Below, piece after piece: positions 26,610-35,745 of a stretch of 64,000 nt of DNA; positions within the stretch are counted from its first letter, which is position 1; the number at the start of each line of letters is the position of its first letter. The stretch is taken from NCBI RefSeq assembly GCF_020618475.1, contig NZ_CP085335.1:186001-250000 (forward strand), written 5' to 3'. The stretch comes from Haladaptatus halobius. Its GTDB lineage: Archaea > Halobacteriota > Halobacteria > Halobacteriales > Haladaptataceae. The notes under the pieces are model-generated. The model was not told the origin of the DNA. It saw only the letters and a program-made list of their open reading frames with translations, and ran no database searches. The position numbers and the translations under genes are program-made.

Positions 26610-27260
26610 ATGAAGTACCTTCGCCTCACGCTCGACCCCGGCGAAACCTCGGTGCATCCCGTGTACGACGTTCTGACCGACGCTGAGTACGTCGAGCGGG
26701 CGCGCGGCCTCCACGGAAACGTCGCCGCAGATATCGCCACGCTCCTCTTTCACGTTCGAGGCGATGCGGAGCGATTCACGGCGAGATTGGACGATATCCC
26801 GGAAGTTCTGGACTACGACGTGACGCTCCTCGCCGACGACGAGTTCTACTGCTACGTCTACAATGAGACGACCGCCGTCGATGGGGCGCTGTTCGCGGCT
26901 TTCACCCGCGAGAGCGTCGTGCAGGTATCGCCCATCGAGTACCACGACGACGGGCGGGCGACGTTCGACATCGTCGGCAGTTCGGACGACCTCCACGCCG
27001 CGATGACCGACGCTCCGCCGGGCGTCGAACTTCGCGTCGAACAGGTCGGAGAGCGCGCGACCGGCAGCGAGGACGTCGAAGCGTCGCTGAGCGATCGCCA
27101 GCGAACGGCGGCGAAAGTCGCGGTCGAGTTGGGGTACTACGACGTTCCCCGGCGAGCGAGTCACGCGGACGTGGCCGACGCGCTCGGGTGCGCCCCAAGC
27201 ACCGCGGCGGAACACCTTCGGAAGGCCGAATCGCGGGTCTTCCGTGGGCTTTTTGACTGA
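26610..27260 (+). CDS. HTH-10 (Bat-like) transcriptional regulator
   Basis: A 216-residue regulator. The N-terminal part (MKYLRLTLDPGETSVHPVYDVL) is the sensing domain found in Bat-associated proteins. The C-terminal HTH-10 has LSDRQRTAAKVAVELGYYDVPRRAS and APSTAAEHLRKAESRVF. It is divergent from the SDR/membrane-protein pair, its likely target. A palindrome within its own promoter suggests autoregulation. It is followed 45 bases later by pfdB. Confidence 0.85.
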   Translation: MKYLRLTLDPGETSVHPVYDVLTDAEYVERARGLHGNVAADIATLLFHVRGDAERFTARLDDIPEVLDYDVTLLADDEFYCYVYNETTAVDGALFAAFTRESVVQVSPIEYHDDGRATFDIVGSSDDLHAAMTDAPPGVELRVEQVGERATGSEDVEASLSDRQRTAAKVAVELGYYDVPRRASHADVADALGCAPSTAAEHLRKAESRVFRGLFD

Positions 27261-27305
27261 GGCGCAAAGCGTGGCTTTTTCAGTCCCGACCACGAGGATG
27301 GAGGT

Positions 27306-27704
27306 ATGCAGGGTAATCTTCCGCCGGAGGCACAGGAGAAGCTCGAACAACTGCAAGACCTTCAGGACACGGCCCAGCAGGTCGCGGTGCAGAAGAATCA
27401 GGCCGAGACGCAACTGAACGGGGCGCAGAACGCGCTCGACGAATTGGACGACATCGACGAGGACACGACGATGTTCCGCGAGGTCGGCGAACTGTTCGTC
27501 AAGACGGACTACGACGAGGCGCAGGAAGACCTCGAAGACAAGGTAGACAGCCTCGAAATCCGCGTCGAGACGCTCGAAAAACAGGAGAACCGCGTCCGAG
27601 AGCAGTTCGAGCAGCTTCAGGGCGAACTTCAGAGCATGCTCGGCGGCGGTGCGGGTGCGGGGCCGTCCGGCCCGACCGGTCCCGGCGGCGCCGGCGGCGC
27701 GTAA
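27306..27704 (+). CDS. pfdB: prefoldin subunit beta
   Basis: A 132-residue chaperone subunit. Two long coiled-coil arms ([21 protein letters not shown] and the C-terminal half from [19 protein letters not shown]) flank the beta hairpin around [18 protein letters not shown]. It ends in a Gly/Pro-rich tail. With prefoldin alpha it forms the jellyfish-shaped hexamer that holds unfolded proteins for the thermosome. It lies 3 bases before the DUF3194 gene. Confidence 0.95.
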   Translation: MQGNLPPEAQEKLEQLQDLQDTAQQVAVQKNQAETQLNGAQNALDELDDIDEDTTMFREVGELFVKTDYDEAQEDLEDKVDSLEIRVETLEKQENRVREQFEQLQGELQSMLGGGAGAGPSGPTGPGGAGGA

Positions 27705-27707
27705 GCG

Positions 27708-27950
27708 ATGGTCAGCGACGAAGAAGTCGTCCGAACCGCCGCAGAGGCGGCCGAAGACGTGATATTTTCGCGCATCAAGCAGTCGCAGGTGAAAGATTTC
27801 GACGTTACCGTCACGTTCGAGGAGGGAATCCTCGACGTGGATGTGTACGTCAACGCGTCGGAGGCGGATCGGGACGAGGAGAAGGTGGCGAACGACGCCG
27901 CGCTGGCGGCCCGCGCGGCGGTGGACGAACTGTTCGCCGAGAGCGCCTGA
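27708..27950 (+). CDS. DUF3194 protein
   Basis: An 80-residue acidic protein (VSDEEVVRTAAEAAEDVIFSR, then FDVTVTFEEGILDVDVYVN). DUF3194 genes commonly follow prefoldin beta in haloarchaea, and here only 3 bases separate them. No activity is known. The conserved position suggests a link to protein folding or ribosome-related functions. Confidence 0.85.
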   Translation: MVSDEEVVRTAAEAAEDVIFSRIKQSQVKDFDVTVTFEEGILDVDVYVNASEADRDEEKVANDAALAARAAVDELFAESA

Positions 27951-28358
27951 TTTCATCCGATTCGTTCGCGGTATCTAACGTCAAAAATTATTACCATCGC
28001 GTGTCTCCGTGACACGTCGCCAGTCACGGGCCCGTCCGGCGGTCGTTCTCCGGAGACGGCGGAATCGGCCCGTTTTCCTGGCGTCGTGAGACAACGTTCT
28101 TCCGGGTTGAACCACCCGCCCGACACCCCGTCGGGACAATCGACGGCTGGGCACCGCTTCCTTCGGATGAACCGGCGTGCGCCGAGCATCGAAACGCCCT
28201 CCCTCCGCGGAGAAAGCGGGATCTGCGCCGAGAACTGCGCGCCGGAACGAGCCGAAGGTGGCGACCCGAAAACCTTCGACGGAAACGTCGGGGCAGTAGG
28301 TTCCGTGCGCCGTCGACCCGGTTGTCGCCAGTGAGGGTGGCGGCGGTCTTCGGGAATA
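27951..28358. other. gene-free gap of 408 bases
   Basis: No reading frame here has a plausible protein. The stretch contains an A+T-rich patch TCAAAAATTATTA (27981-27993) and two perfect short hairpins: CGTGTC/GACACG (28000-28016) and CCCGAC/GTCGGG (28119-28135). A promoter-like element followed by stems could mean a small RNA read on the plus strand, but that is speculation. Confidence 0.4.
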
Positions 28359-28523
28359 TCATCGGGGTGTTTTCGCCGTGACGTACGCGATTGCGACGAA
28401 GACGACCAGCGCGAGCAGTGCGAGTGCGAGGGCGGTGAGCCGCGGAACCGAGACGCCGAGCAAGACGAGAAAGGTGACGAAGAGCCACGCGAGAAATAGC
28501 GTGAGAACGGTTCCGAGACGCAT
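28359..28523 (-). CDS. small two-helix membrane protein
   Basis: A 54-residue protein with two hydrophobic helices (TVLTLFLAWLFVTFLVLLG and ALALALLALVVFVAIAYV) and a short polar tail (TAKTPR). Third codon positions are almost all G or C, which supports coding. It lies 35 bases beyond the end of the flavin oxidase gene on the same strand. No function is recognised. Confidence 0.6.
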   Translation of the reverse strand: MRLGTVLTLFLAWLFVTFLVLLGVSVPRLTALALALLALVVFVAIAYVTAKTPR

Positions 28524-28558
28524 TTCCGCTCGAAAGAGCGTTCACGAAAACGTAGTCG

Positions 28559-29956
28559 TTACAGTCTTTCCTTCGCTTCCACGTTCCCGTGCGCGTGGAA
28601 GACGTTCTCCGGGTCGTACTTCGCTTTCACTTTCGCGAGTCGCTCGGCGTTCTCGCCGAACGGAATCCACGAGGGGTCTTCTTCGAGGCCGGGGAAGTTG
28701 ACGTACTGACCGCGCGCTTCCGGATACTCGCGCATCTCCGCGATGCTCTCGCGCACCCACGCGATGGCGGCCTCGGTCTTTCTGGGGTCGTCCCAGTTCG
28801 CCTCGAAGTTGAGTCCGTACGGGACGTCCCGATACGCGAAGGCCGTCTCGTCGTCGCCGACACGGGCGATTTCGCCGCCGCCTTGCCAGACGTCGACGGT
28901 CGAGAGCGGAACCGGACATCGCTCGGCACAGGCGACGATGCTCTCGATGATCTCGTCGTTCAATTCGTCCAGATAGAGCGACTTCCAGTAGTAGAGTCGC
29001 CCGTCCGGGTAGTCCTCGTCCAGCATCGACTGGAGTTCGACGTAGGGCATCGTCCCGCTGAAATCTACGACCGGGTCGGCGAACTCCCGGAGGGGACGAA
29101 GGGCGTCTTCGCCTTCCTCGGGGTCGCCGGCGTAACAGCCGAGAAAGGCGATGGTCGGGTCACCCCACGACTCCTCGGGGAACTCCTCCAGTTCCGGCAC
29201 CCACGCGTAAAAGGGGAGGACGCTCACCTCGTCAGGGGCGTCCTCCGTGTACTCCCGGAAGAATCGGAGGGCTTCGGTCGCTCTGTCGCCGTCGTGCCAG
29301 ACGAAGCAGGTGGCGACCTCCGGTCCGACGGGGTGGCAATCGTACTCGAAGGCGGTGACGATGCCGAAGTTGCCGCCGCCGCCGCGGAGCGCCCAGAACA
29401 AGTCCTCGTGTTCGTCCTCGCTCGCGGTGACGAACTCCCCGTCCGCGGTCACCACGTCTGCCGCGACGAGGTTGTCGCAGGAGAGGCCGTACTTCCGGCG
29501 GACGTGGCCCATCCCGCCGCCCAGCGTGAGGCCCGCGATACCGGTGTCGGAGACGACGCCGCCGGGAACCGCCAGCCCAAACGGTTGCGTCTCTCGGTCG
29601 AGGTCGCCCCACGTCGCGCCCGCCCCGGCGCGGACTCGTCGGTCGTCCGGGACGACCTGCACCCAGTTCATCGGTTCAAGGTCGACGACCAGTCCGTCGT
29701 CCACCGTCGCCCGTCCGGCGACGCCGTGACCGCCGCCGCGAACCGCGATGGGCAGGTCGTGCTCCCGAGCGAAGTTCACCGACGCGATAACGTCCGCGAC
29801 ACCTTCGCACCGCGCGATCATCGCCGGTCGGCGGTTTATCATCCCGTTCCACACTCGGCGCGCTTCGTCGTACCTCTCGTCGTTGGGCGTGACGAGTCCC
29901 CCTTTCAGTTCCGATTCGAACGACTCGACCGCGGATTCGATGGTTTCAGTGGCCAT
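28559..29956 (-). CDS. FAD-linked oxidase with BBE C terminus (likely bicovalent flavin)
   Basis: A 465-residue flavoprotein of the vanillyl-alcohol oxidase / berberine-bridge-enzyme group. It has an FAD-binding PCMH domain at the N terminus and a C-terminal BBE segment (KAKYDPENVFHAHGNV). His77 in RGGGHGVAGRA and Cys160 in YGLSCDNLVAADV occupy the two flavin-attachment positions of bicovalent family members. Relatives oxidise sugars or other alcohols with O2. The substrate here is unknown. No signal peptide is seen. An ATG three codons upstream is an alternative start. Confidence 0.88.
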   Translation of the reverse strand: MATETIESAVESFESELKGGLVTPNDERYDEARRVWNGMINRRPAMIARCEGVADVIASVNFAREHDLPIAVRGGGHGVAGRATVDDGLVVDLEPMNWVQVVPDDRRVRAGAGATWGDLDRETQPFGLAVPGGVVSDTGIAGLTLGGGMGHVRRKYGLSCDNLVAADVVTADGEFVTASEDEHEDLFWALRGGGGNFGIVTAFEYDCHPVGPEVATCFVWHDGDRATEALRFFREYTEDAPDEVSVLPFYAWVPELEEFPEESWGDPTIAFLGCYAGDPEEGEDALRPLREFADPVVDFSGTMPYVELQSMLDEDYPDGRLYYWKSLYLDELNDEIIESIVACAERCPVPLSTVDVWQGGGEIARVGDDETAFAYRDVPYGLNFEANWDDPRKTEAAIAWVRESIAEMREYPEARGQYVNFPGLEEDPSWIPFGENAERLAKVKAKYDPENVFHAHGNVEAKERL

Positions 29957-30023
29957 GTTCCCCACCGCCAGAGGATAGGCGCGAAGGGTCGATAAACGCG
30001 ACTGCGGAATGGTCTGATAGGTC

Positions 30024-31880
30024 TCAGGCGAGGAAGAAGATGAGGATGCTGATGGCCGTCACCGCGAGGATGACCGCGCCCGCCAGCGCCCCGCCCATGG
30101 CGATGACCGCGTTGGCATGACTCGCCAGCGTCTCGGTTCGGTCGTTGCCGAACACCGTCACGTCGGCATATTCGCTCTCCATCCCCGCTTCGACCGGTTC
30201 GAGGTCGGCGGCGGCGTCCTCGACCAGCCGATCCACGAGGTCAATGAGTTCGTCGTGGTCGATGGCTCCGCCGACCTGATTCGAGGATTCGACCATGTTG
30301 ACGACGTGGGTGTCGGTGGTCATCACCTCCACCTCGTCCGTCCCGACCGCGGCCACGATTCGGTCCCGGAGGCCGGGTTCCATGTTGTTGCCATCCACGA
30401 GCACGTAGGCCGTTTGCTGTCCGGCGACTTCGACCACCGCCACCCGGATGCCGAGCGGGCCGATTCCGTCGGCGGGCGTCCACGACGTCTCGTCCCACGC
30501 GACGCCGAGTTTCGGTCGTCCGCGCGCCGCCGCTCCGAGTTCCGTCGCGGCGGTGCGAGCCGCCTGAATCATCTGGAAGGAGCGCTCGCTGCCGGGGTAG
30601 ACGTGACCGAGGTCTTCACCCTGCAATCCGTTGTTGCAGTTGTGCGCATCCACGAGCATCACGTCGTCCACTCCGCTCGACCGGGCCTCCGCGGCGGCGG
30701 CGAGTCCGACCGCGTACTCCACGTCGTCCGCGAACTCCGGGGAGTAGGTGGCGACCAATAGGGCGTCGTCGCCGAACCCCTGCCCGACGAGCTTGGCGTC
30801 ACCCTCCTGCGTCCGAACGCTCCGACTCGCGGAATCGCTGTACTCGATCCGCTGGTAGGCCGCTTCCGCGGTTTCGAGGATGGTGTCCACCTCGCGCTCG
30901 GTGACGAGGTTGAAGTCGTGTCCAGCGGTGGCGTGGGGCGGAAACGCGAGGCCTTTGGACTGACTCGCCACGCGCCGAGGGAGGTTCCCGCCGCCTATCT
31001 CGCCCATCGGTCCGGGATGGATCATCGGCAGGACGAACCGGGCTTTCTCGCTCCCGTCCGTTCGGCGGAACGAGAGCACGGTGACGGGAATGACCGCCGG
31101 TTGACCGATCTGCTCGAAGAAGTCCTCCAGTTCGCGGGTGCCCTCCGCGATGTGGCCGATGAATCCCCCGACGAAGTCAAGCAGACTGACGCCGAGACTG
31201 CGCCGCCACGGGCGGTCGATGACGACGAGGAAACCGTACACGCCGAGGGCGTACACCCCGCTCACGACGGCGAGGAGGAAGAAATCGCGGGGGGTAATGA
31301 GTTGTGTCAGTGCTTGCGGGGCCTTCTCTGGACGAGCCAGTACGTTCTGTACGAGCGGTCCGCCGAGTTTGAGGACGCGGATCGTCTCGCTGTAGACGAA
31401 CAGCAACACTCCGGCGGCCCCCGTCTGGATGCTTGCCGGGAGTAGCGCGACCGAGAGCGACTTCCGCGAGACGGCCATGACGACCAGCAACCGTAGCGCG
31501 AAGATAGACGCTAAACCCACGATGAGTGCGTCGAGGACGAAGTCCTGCTCGAGCTGGGTAAACACGACGACGGTACCAGCAATCGTCAGGATGGCGACCA
31601 CGATCACCTCACACGCCAATGCCAGCAGCGACGACCGATTGTACGTCAACTGGCCGCCGAGACGGCGGTCGACCGGCGTCGTCAGGACGCTCGCGGCGAC
31701 GGTCGGAATCCCGATGAAGAAGATGCCCTCCCACGCGTCTTGCAGGACGTACTGCGAGTCGAACGCCCCGATACCCGCGACGGCCGCGATGAACAGCGCG
31801 AAGGTGACGCTCGCGTACCACCGGGGGGCGCGGAAGATGTAACGAGAGAGACTCGCCAAGTCGCCTTGGGTCGCTGTCAT
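30024..31880 (-). CDS. DUF2070 family membrane protein
   Basis: A 618-residue archaeal protein. About seven membrane helices fill the first 260 residues. A large cytoplasmic domain follows, with conserved MIHPGPMGEIGGGNLPRR, HATAGHDFNL, VDAHNCN and VVEVAGQQTAYVLVDGNNM, and a final C-terminal helix closes the protein. DUF2070 is restricted to archaea and its function is unknown; the conserved His-rich soluble part looks enzymatic. It lies 67 bases beyond the start of the flavin oxidase gene on the same strand. Confidence 0.9.
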   Translation of the reverse strand: MTATQGDLASLSRYIFRAPRWYASVTFALFIAAVAGIGAFDSQYVLQDAWEGIFFIGIPTVAASVLTTPVDRRLGGQLTYNRSSLLALACEVIVVAILTIAGTVVVFTQLEQDFVLDALIVGLASIFALRLLVVMAVSRKSLSVALLPASIQTGAAGVLLFVYSETIRVLKLGGPLVQNVLARPEKAPQALTQLITPRDFFLLAVVSGVYALGVYGFLVVIDRPWRRSLGVSLLDFVGGFIGHIAEGTRELEDFFEQIGQPAVIPVTVLSFRRTDGSEKARFVLPMIHPGPMGEIGGGNLPRRVASQSKGLAFPPHATAGHDFNLVTEREVDTILETAEAAYQRIEYSDSASRSVRTQEGDAKLVGQGFGDDALLVATYSPEFADDVEYAVGLAAAAEARSSGVDDVMLVDAHNCNNGLQGEDLGHVYPGSERSFQMIQAARTAATELGAAARGRPKLGVAWDETSWTPADGIGPLGIRVAVVEVAGQQTAYVLVDGNNMEPGLRDRIVAAVGTDEVEVMTTDTHVVNMVESSNQVGGAIDHDELIDLVDRLVEDAAADLEPVEAGMESEYADVTVFGNDRTETLASHANAVIAMGGALAGAVILAVTAISILIFFLA

Positions 31881-31915
31881 TGGAGGAAGGCCACGCCGCG
31901 GAGAGTTAAAGAATG

Positions 31916-32464
31916 CTACTCGCAGACGGCGAGGAAATTTTCGAAAATTTCCTCGCCCTCGTCGGTGTGTGCCACTTCCGGGTGCCACTGGACGCCGTAC
32001 AGGTCGCGGTCGGCGTCGCTCATCGCCTCGATGCCGCACACGTCGCTCGTGGCGGTGCGCTCGAAGCCCGACGGCACCCGCTTCACTTCGTCGGCGTGGC
32101 TTGCCCACACCCGCGTCTCGGGCGCGAGCGATCCGACGAGAGGGTCGTCGTCGTCGGTTATTTCGACCGTCACGTCGGCGTACCCTCCGTAGTCGCCGCC
32201 GCCGACCTCGCCATCGAGGACGTGCGCCATCACTTGCATGCCGAGACAGATGCCGAGGACGGGAACGTCGAGTTCGAGGTAGTCGGCGCAGTAGCCGATG
32301 TCGTCCATCGACGGCCCACCGGAGAGGACGAGTCCGTCAGCGTCGATCTCCTCGGGCGGCACGGTGTTGTCGACGAGGTCGGTTTCGACTCCCATATCAC
32401 GGAGCGCCCGGTGCTCGAGGTGCGTGAACTGACCGCGGTTGTCCACGACGAGAATTTTCGTCAT
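31916..32464 (-). CDS. guaAA: GMP synthase subunit A (glutamine amidotransferase)
   Basis: A 182-residue class I amidotransferase. It has the N-terminal KILVVDNRGQFTHLEHRAL, the nucleophile Cys in LGICLGMQVMAH, and the His/Glu pair in GVQWHPEVAHTDEGEEIFENF. In archaea this glutaminase is a separate polypeptide that feeds ammonia to the ATP-pyrophosphatase subunit (GuaAB) to make GMP. The partner is not in the window. It is 35 bases upstream of the DUF2070 gene on the same strand. Confidence 0.94.
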   Translation of the reverse strand: MTKILVVDNRGQFTHLEHRALRDMGVETDLVDNTVPPEEIDADGLVLSGGPSMDDIGYCADYLELDVPVLGICLGMQVMAHVLDGEVGGGDYGGYADVTVEITDDDDPLVGSLAPETRVWASHADEVKRVPSGFERTATSDVCGIEAMSDADRDLYGVQWHPEVAHTDEGEEIFENFLAVCE

Positions 32465-32502
32465 TGTCGGGCGTTATGGATGGCGCGAATAAAAACCGCT
32501 CG

Positions 32503-33690
32503 TCACCGCCTCGCCGCGACGGCCCCGGCGAGCAGGGCGAGCGCGACGCCGACGGTCGTCCACTCGGGGTGCTCGACCAGCACGTCGGCTCCCGGCAGCG
32601 CGTTCGGCTCCCGCGTCGTCTCCCCGCCCGGCGATTCGCGGGACGAATCTTGCGTTCGGTCGGACGACTCACTGGTCGAGCGACCGTCGGTCGTGCCCTC
32701 CGTCACTTGCACGGTCGCGGTCGCGTCGTCGGTCTGGCCCTCGCTATCGACGACCGTCACCCTCGCCGTGCGCTCGCCGGGCGTCTTGTAGGCGTGACCG
32801 GTCGTCGCTTCCTTCGTCGTCTCGTCCACCGTCCCATCGCCGTCGAAATCCCAGCGATACTCCGTCACGTCGCCGTCCGAGTCGCTCGTCCCGCTCGCGT
32901 CGAACGTCACCGATTCGCCCGTCTTGATTCCGTCATCCGCGCCGTTCGCGCTGAGCGCGGCCTCCGGCGGAGCGCCGCACCCGCCGGGACGGACGGTCAC
33001 GGGTGCATCCATGTCGAGTTCGGTTTCGGTCGGGTCGCTCGTGCTTCCGGAGAGGAACGCCCACGAGTTCACTGACTCCGCCCCGAAGCGGGGGTCGTGT
33101 AACGCGGCGTCTCCGTTCCACCTCGGGGTGATGGTCGTCCGAAAGTCGCCCGACACCCCGCGGAAGACAGCCCCGTCGATGCGGGAACCGGTCCACGTCC
33201 AGTCGATGCGGTTCCGCGACCACCGGTCTTCGCGTCCGTCGTAGGTGTCGTCCATGAGCACCCACCGACCCGACTCCGGCAGTCCGTCGAACCGGAACGA
33301 CACCGCGCTCATCGGGAGTTTCTGCCCGGTGCGTCCGGTCCGTCGCCGGTCGTGCAGTATTACGAGGCTCACGACCCCGTCGGGAGCCTCGTAGAGGAAC
33401 ATCGTGCTCCCGTTCTCGCGGGTAAGCGACGACGGCGCGAAGGAGCTGTACGACCAGTCGCTCGGTTCGGTGTAGGGATTTCGGTAGTCGTAGAACCGCA
33501 CGACGTTCTCGTCTCCTTGGATGGGTTTTACCGGGACGCAGGTGTCGCCCTGCTCCACGGCGTACACATCGTGCTCGGACGCCGGCGTGTCTGGCAGGTC
33601 GTCGCTGGGCAGTCCGGGCGGCGGGAGGGCCGCGGCGGTACCGAGCGTGGAGAGAAGGAGGAGGGCGATTAGCGCGGTGCGTCTACTCAT
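32503..33690 (-). CDS. secreted PKD-domain surface protein with C-terminal anchor
   Basis: A 395-residue exported protein. It has a Sec signal peptide (MSRRTALIALLLLSTLGTAAAL), an N-terminal domain of about 220 residues, a PKD domain (residues about 240-330, with DASGTSDSDGDVTEYRWDFDGDG), a Ser/Thr/Glu-rich linker and a C-terminal helix (VGVALALLAGAVAARR). The arrangement is that of a cell-surface protein held in the membrane. No PGF motif precedes the helix. Function is unknown. Its start is preceded by a hairpin-forming sequence at 33758-33774. Confidence 0.82.
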   Translation of the reverse strand: MSRRTALIALLLLSTLGTAAALPPPGLPSDDLPDTPASEHDVYAVEQGDTCVPVKPIQGDENVVRFYDYRNPYTEPSDWSYSSFAPSSLTRENGSTMFLYEAPDGVVSLVILHDRRRTGRTGQKLPMSAVSFRFDGLPESGRWVLMDDTYDGREDRWSRNRIDWTWTGSRIDGAVFRGVSGDFRTTITPRWNGDAALHDPRFGAESVNSWAFLSGSTSDPTETELDMDAPVTVRPGGCGAPPEAALSANGADDGIKTGESVTFDASGTSDSDGDVTEYRWDFDGDGTVDETTKEATTGHAYKTPGERTARVTVVDSEGQTDDATATVQVTEGTTDGRSTSESSDRTQDSSRESPGGETTREPNALPGADVLVEHPEWTTVGVALALLAGAVAARR

Positions 33691-33861
33691 CGACGATACG
33701 ACCTCGCGGTTCGGTGCGGGTGGCTCGAAGCGAGTCGGTGTCTCATGTTCTCAGCATGTCCGCGTCGTGCGGACTATCGTCGCCGAAAACGGGACGTTCT
33801 TACTTTGTTATGTTCCGTCTGAAACCCGCGTAGGACGCGCTTAGCCCGAGGCGAGGCGGAG

Positions 33862-34032
33862 CTACGCGATGCGCTTTAGCGCGAAGTGGGCTACCGGAAG
33901 CATCGCGAGGAACAGCGGAATCGCGTAGAAAATTTGTGTGAAGGGGTCGGGCGGCGAGAGAATCCCGCCCAAGACGAGCGCGAGGAAGAGGGCGAGTAGA
34001 ACCGTTTTGACGGCGTGTTCGCTGGAGACCAT
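33862..34032 (-). CDS. small two-helix membrane protein
   Basis: A 56-residue protein, MVSSEHAVKTVLLALFLAL, with two hydrophobic helices joined by a GILSPPDPFTQIFYAI loop and a basic end (FALKRIA). The pattern occurs in haloarchaeal small membrane proteins with no known role. It lies 25 bases after the HAD gene on the same strand and may be co-transcribed with it. Confidence 0.65.
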   Translation of the reverse strand: MVSSEHAVKTVLLALFLALVLGGILSPPDPFTQIFYAIPLFLAMLPVAHFALKRIA

Positions 34033-34057
34033 ACCTTCCGATTCCGTCGTTCCGGTA

Positions 34058-34930
34058 TCAATCTTCTCCCAACAACGCGAGCAGGTCGTTTATCGAATCG
34101 ACGACTGCCGTTGCGCCTTCCGCCTCGTACTTCCGGCGGCCTTCCTCGCCCGTCAACCCCCCCGTCAGGACGCCGACGCCGGAGTAGTCGCGGTCTGGGT
34201 TCGTCTCCGTCGCGTTCACGGCGGTTCGGATGTCGTCCAGCGTATCGCCGACGAAGATGACGCGCTCGGCGTCGAATCGCTCGGCCAGCGTCGTCAGCGC
34301 GTGGGGGTGAGGCTTGCCCTGTTCCCAGTCGTCCATCGTGAATCGATGTTCGTCGGCCACGTCCAGTCCGGCGCGTTCGAGGGCGATGTCGGCCTCGGCC
34401 GCGGGTCTGCCGGTGACGACGCCGACGGGATAGTTCGCGGTGAGTTCGGCGAGCGTCTCCGGTTCGACTAACACGGGTTCGTCGTTGATGTAGCCTCGCG
34501 CGTCGAGCGTCGGCTCCGCGTCTTCGAGGTCGGCGTACAGTTCACCCCCGAGGTAGAGCTGCTGGAACACCTCGCGCAGACGACCGGGGTTCCACGCGTC
34601 CCGGACGCGAGCGAGAGCGTCGTCGGGCAGGGAATCGGCCACGACGCGCTCGGCGGCGTCGAGTCCGCCGCCTCGTTCGGCGATTCGGTCGGTGAACGCC
34701 TCGACGGGCTGGTCGAGACCTTCGCGCGAGGCGAGGACGTACAGCGCCGCGGCGTACGTGAGTTCCCAGTCGTTGTTGAATCCGCCTGCGTCCTTGAACG
34801 CCTGCACGTCGGATTTGGGGATGGTGTCGCCGTAGACCCGCGAGACGGACTCCACGATAGCCCGTCGATAGGAGTCCGCCACGTCCACGAGCACCCCGTC
34901 GATGTCCAGTACGACAGCGTCCGCGTTCAT
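34058..34930 (-). CDS. HAD-superfamily phosphatase (TIGR01548 group)
   Basis: A 290-residue HAD subfamily IA hydrolase. It has motif [14 protein letters not shown], motif II VVTGRPA, the Lys motif [12 protein letters not shown] and motif [14 protein letters not shown], so all catalytic residues are present. The cap domain lies between residues 15 and 160. TIGR01548 members occur in haloarchaea and some methanogens. A small phosphorylated metabolite is the expected substrate, and histidinol phosphate has been discussed for relatives, but this is not shown here. Confidence 0.88.
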   Translation of the reverse strand: MNADAVVLDIDGVLVDVADSYRRAIVESVSRVYGDTIPKSDVQAFKDAGGFNNDWELTYAAALYVLASREGLDQPVEAFTDRIAERGGGLDAAERVVADSLPDDALARVRDAWNPGRLREVFQQLYLGGELYADLEDAEPTLDARGYINDEPVLVEPETLAELTANYPVGVVTGRPAAEADIALERAGLDVADEHRFTMDDWEQGKPHPHALTTLAERFDAERVIFVGDTLDDIRTAVNATETNPDRDYSGVGVLTGGLTGEEGRRKYEAEGATAVVDSINDLLALLGED

Positions 34931-35003
34931 GTGCTGGCGTTCGTGCGATGGTGTAAGGGTCTGCCGAATCGCTTTTTTCCGTCTCCCCTCCGAAGCATGA
35001 CCG

Positions 35004-35615
35004 ATGCAGTACGACGAACTCCAGCGCCTCTACGGACGCGACGAGTATTACTAGGGGACGGAACCCAACGAGTTAGCCGAGTCGGTGCTGGAGTTCGCCC
35101 CCGACCGAGTCGCTCCGGCCGCGGTCGACATCGGCGCGGGCGAGGGTCGTGACGCGGTGTGCCTCGCGGAGCAGGAGTACGGTGTCCTCGCAATCGACCC
35201 CGTCCCCAACGAACTCGACAAGGCCGAGCGACTCGCCGGGGAGCGCGGCGTCGAGATCCAGACCCGAGAAGCCGACGTGAACGACCTCGACTTTCCGGCG
35301 ATGGACGTGGTGTACTCCTGCGGGATGCTCCAGTACCTCCGCCCGGAGAACAGATCGCGACAGTTCGAACGGTTCAAAACCGGCACCACGGACGGAGGTA
35401 TTCACGTCCTGTTCGCCTTCGTCGACCGCCCCGATATTCCGACCCCGCCCGATTGGGGAGCGAACGAACACTTCTACGAGCGGGACGAACTCCGGGGCTA
35501 CTACGACGATTGGGAGGTGCTGGCGGAAGACGATTTCGTCTTCAACGACGATTCCAGCGGAGAACCGCACCGACACGCGACGGAGACGCTGGTGGTACGG
35601 AGACCGGAGGAGTAG
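35004..35615 (+). pseudogene. SAM-dependent methyltransferase gene with in-frame TAG
   Basis: The frame from 35004 reads [16 protein letters not shown], meets TAG at 35052-35054 (codon 17), and continues GTEPNELAESVLEF into a class I methyltransferase: DIGAGEGRDAVCLAEQ, AIDPVPNELDKAE, VVYSCGMLQYL. Relatives have Trp at the stop position (YYWGTEPN), so a single TGG-to-TAG change explains the break. A GTG at 35085 could start a shortened protein lacking the first 27 residues. Otherwise the frame is intact over 203 codons. Confidence 0.7.
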
Positions 35616-35745
35616 ACGCTCCCACCTGTGGTGCGAAGCACGCTCGTCGCCACGTTCGCCGACGACAGTCGAATCGGAAGGATAGTCAATAAATATACAC
35701 GGTGTTGGGGGATTAATTGAACCGAGGCCGTCTTTTCGACCGCAG

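Noticed and set aside
28024-28545. A 173-codon minus-strand frame in the gene-free gap
   Set aside because: It is Arg/Ser-rich without any conserved pattern and overlaps a better small gene (28359-28523) in another frame.
28589-29995. A long plus-strand frame opposite the FAD oxidase
   Set aside because: It mirrors the reverse strand of a gene with clear FAD motifs and shows no recognisable domain.
35052-35054. Pyrrolysine read-through of the TAG in the methyltransferase gene
   Set aside because: Relatives have Trp there and no pylT or pylS is present in the window. A nonsense mutation is simpler.
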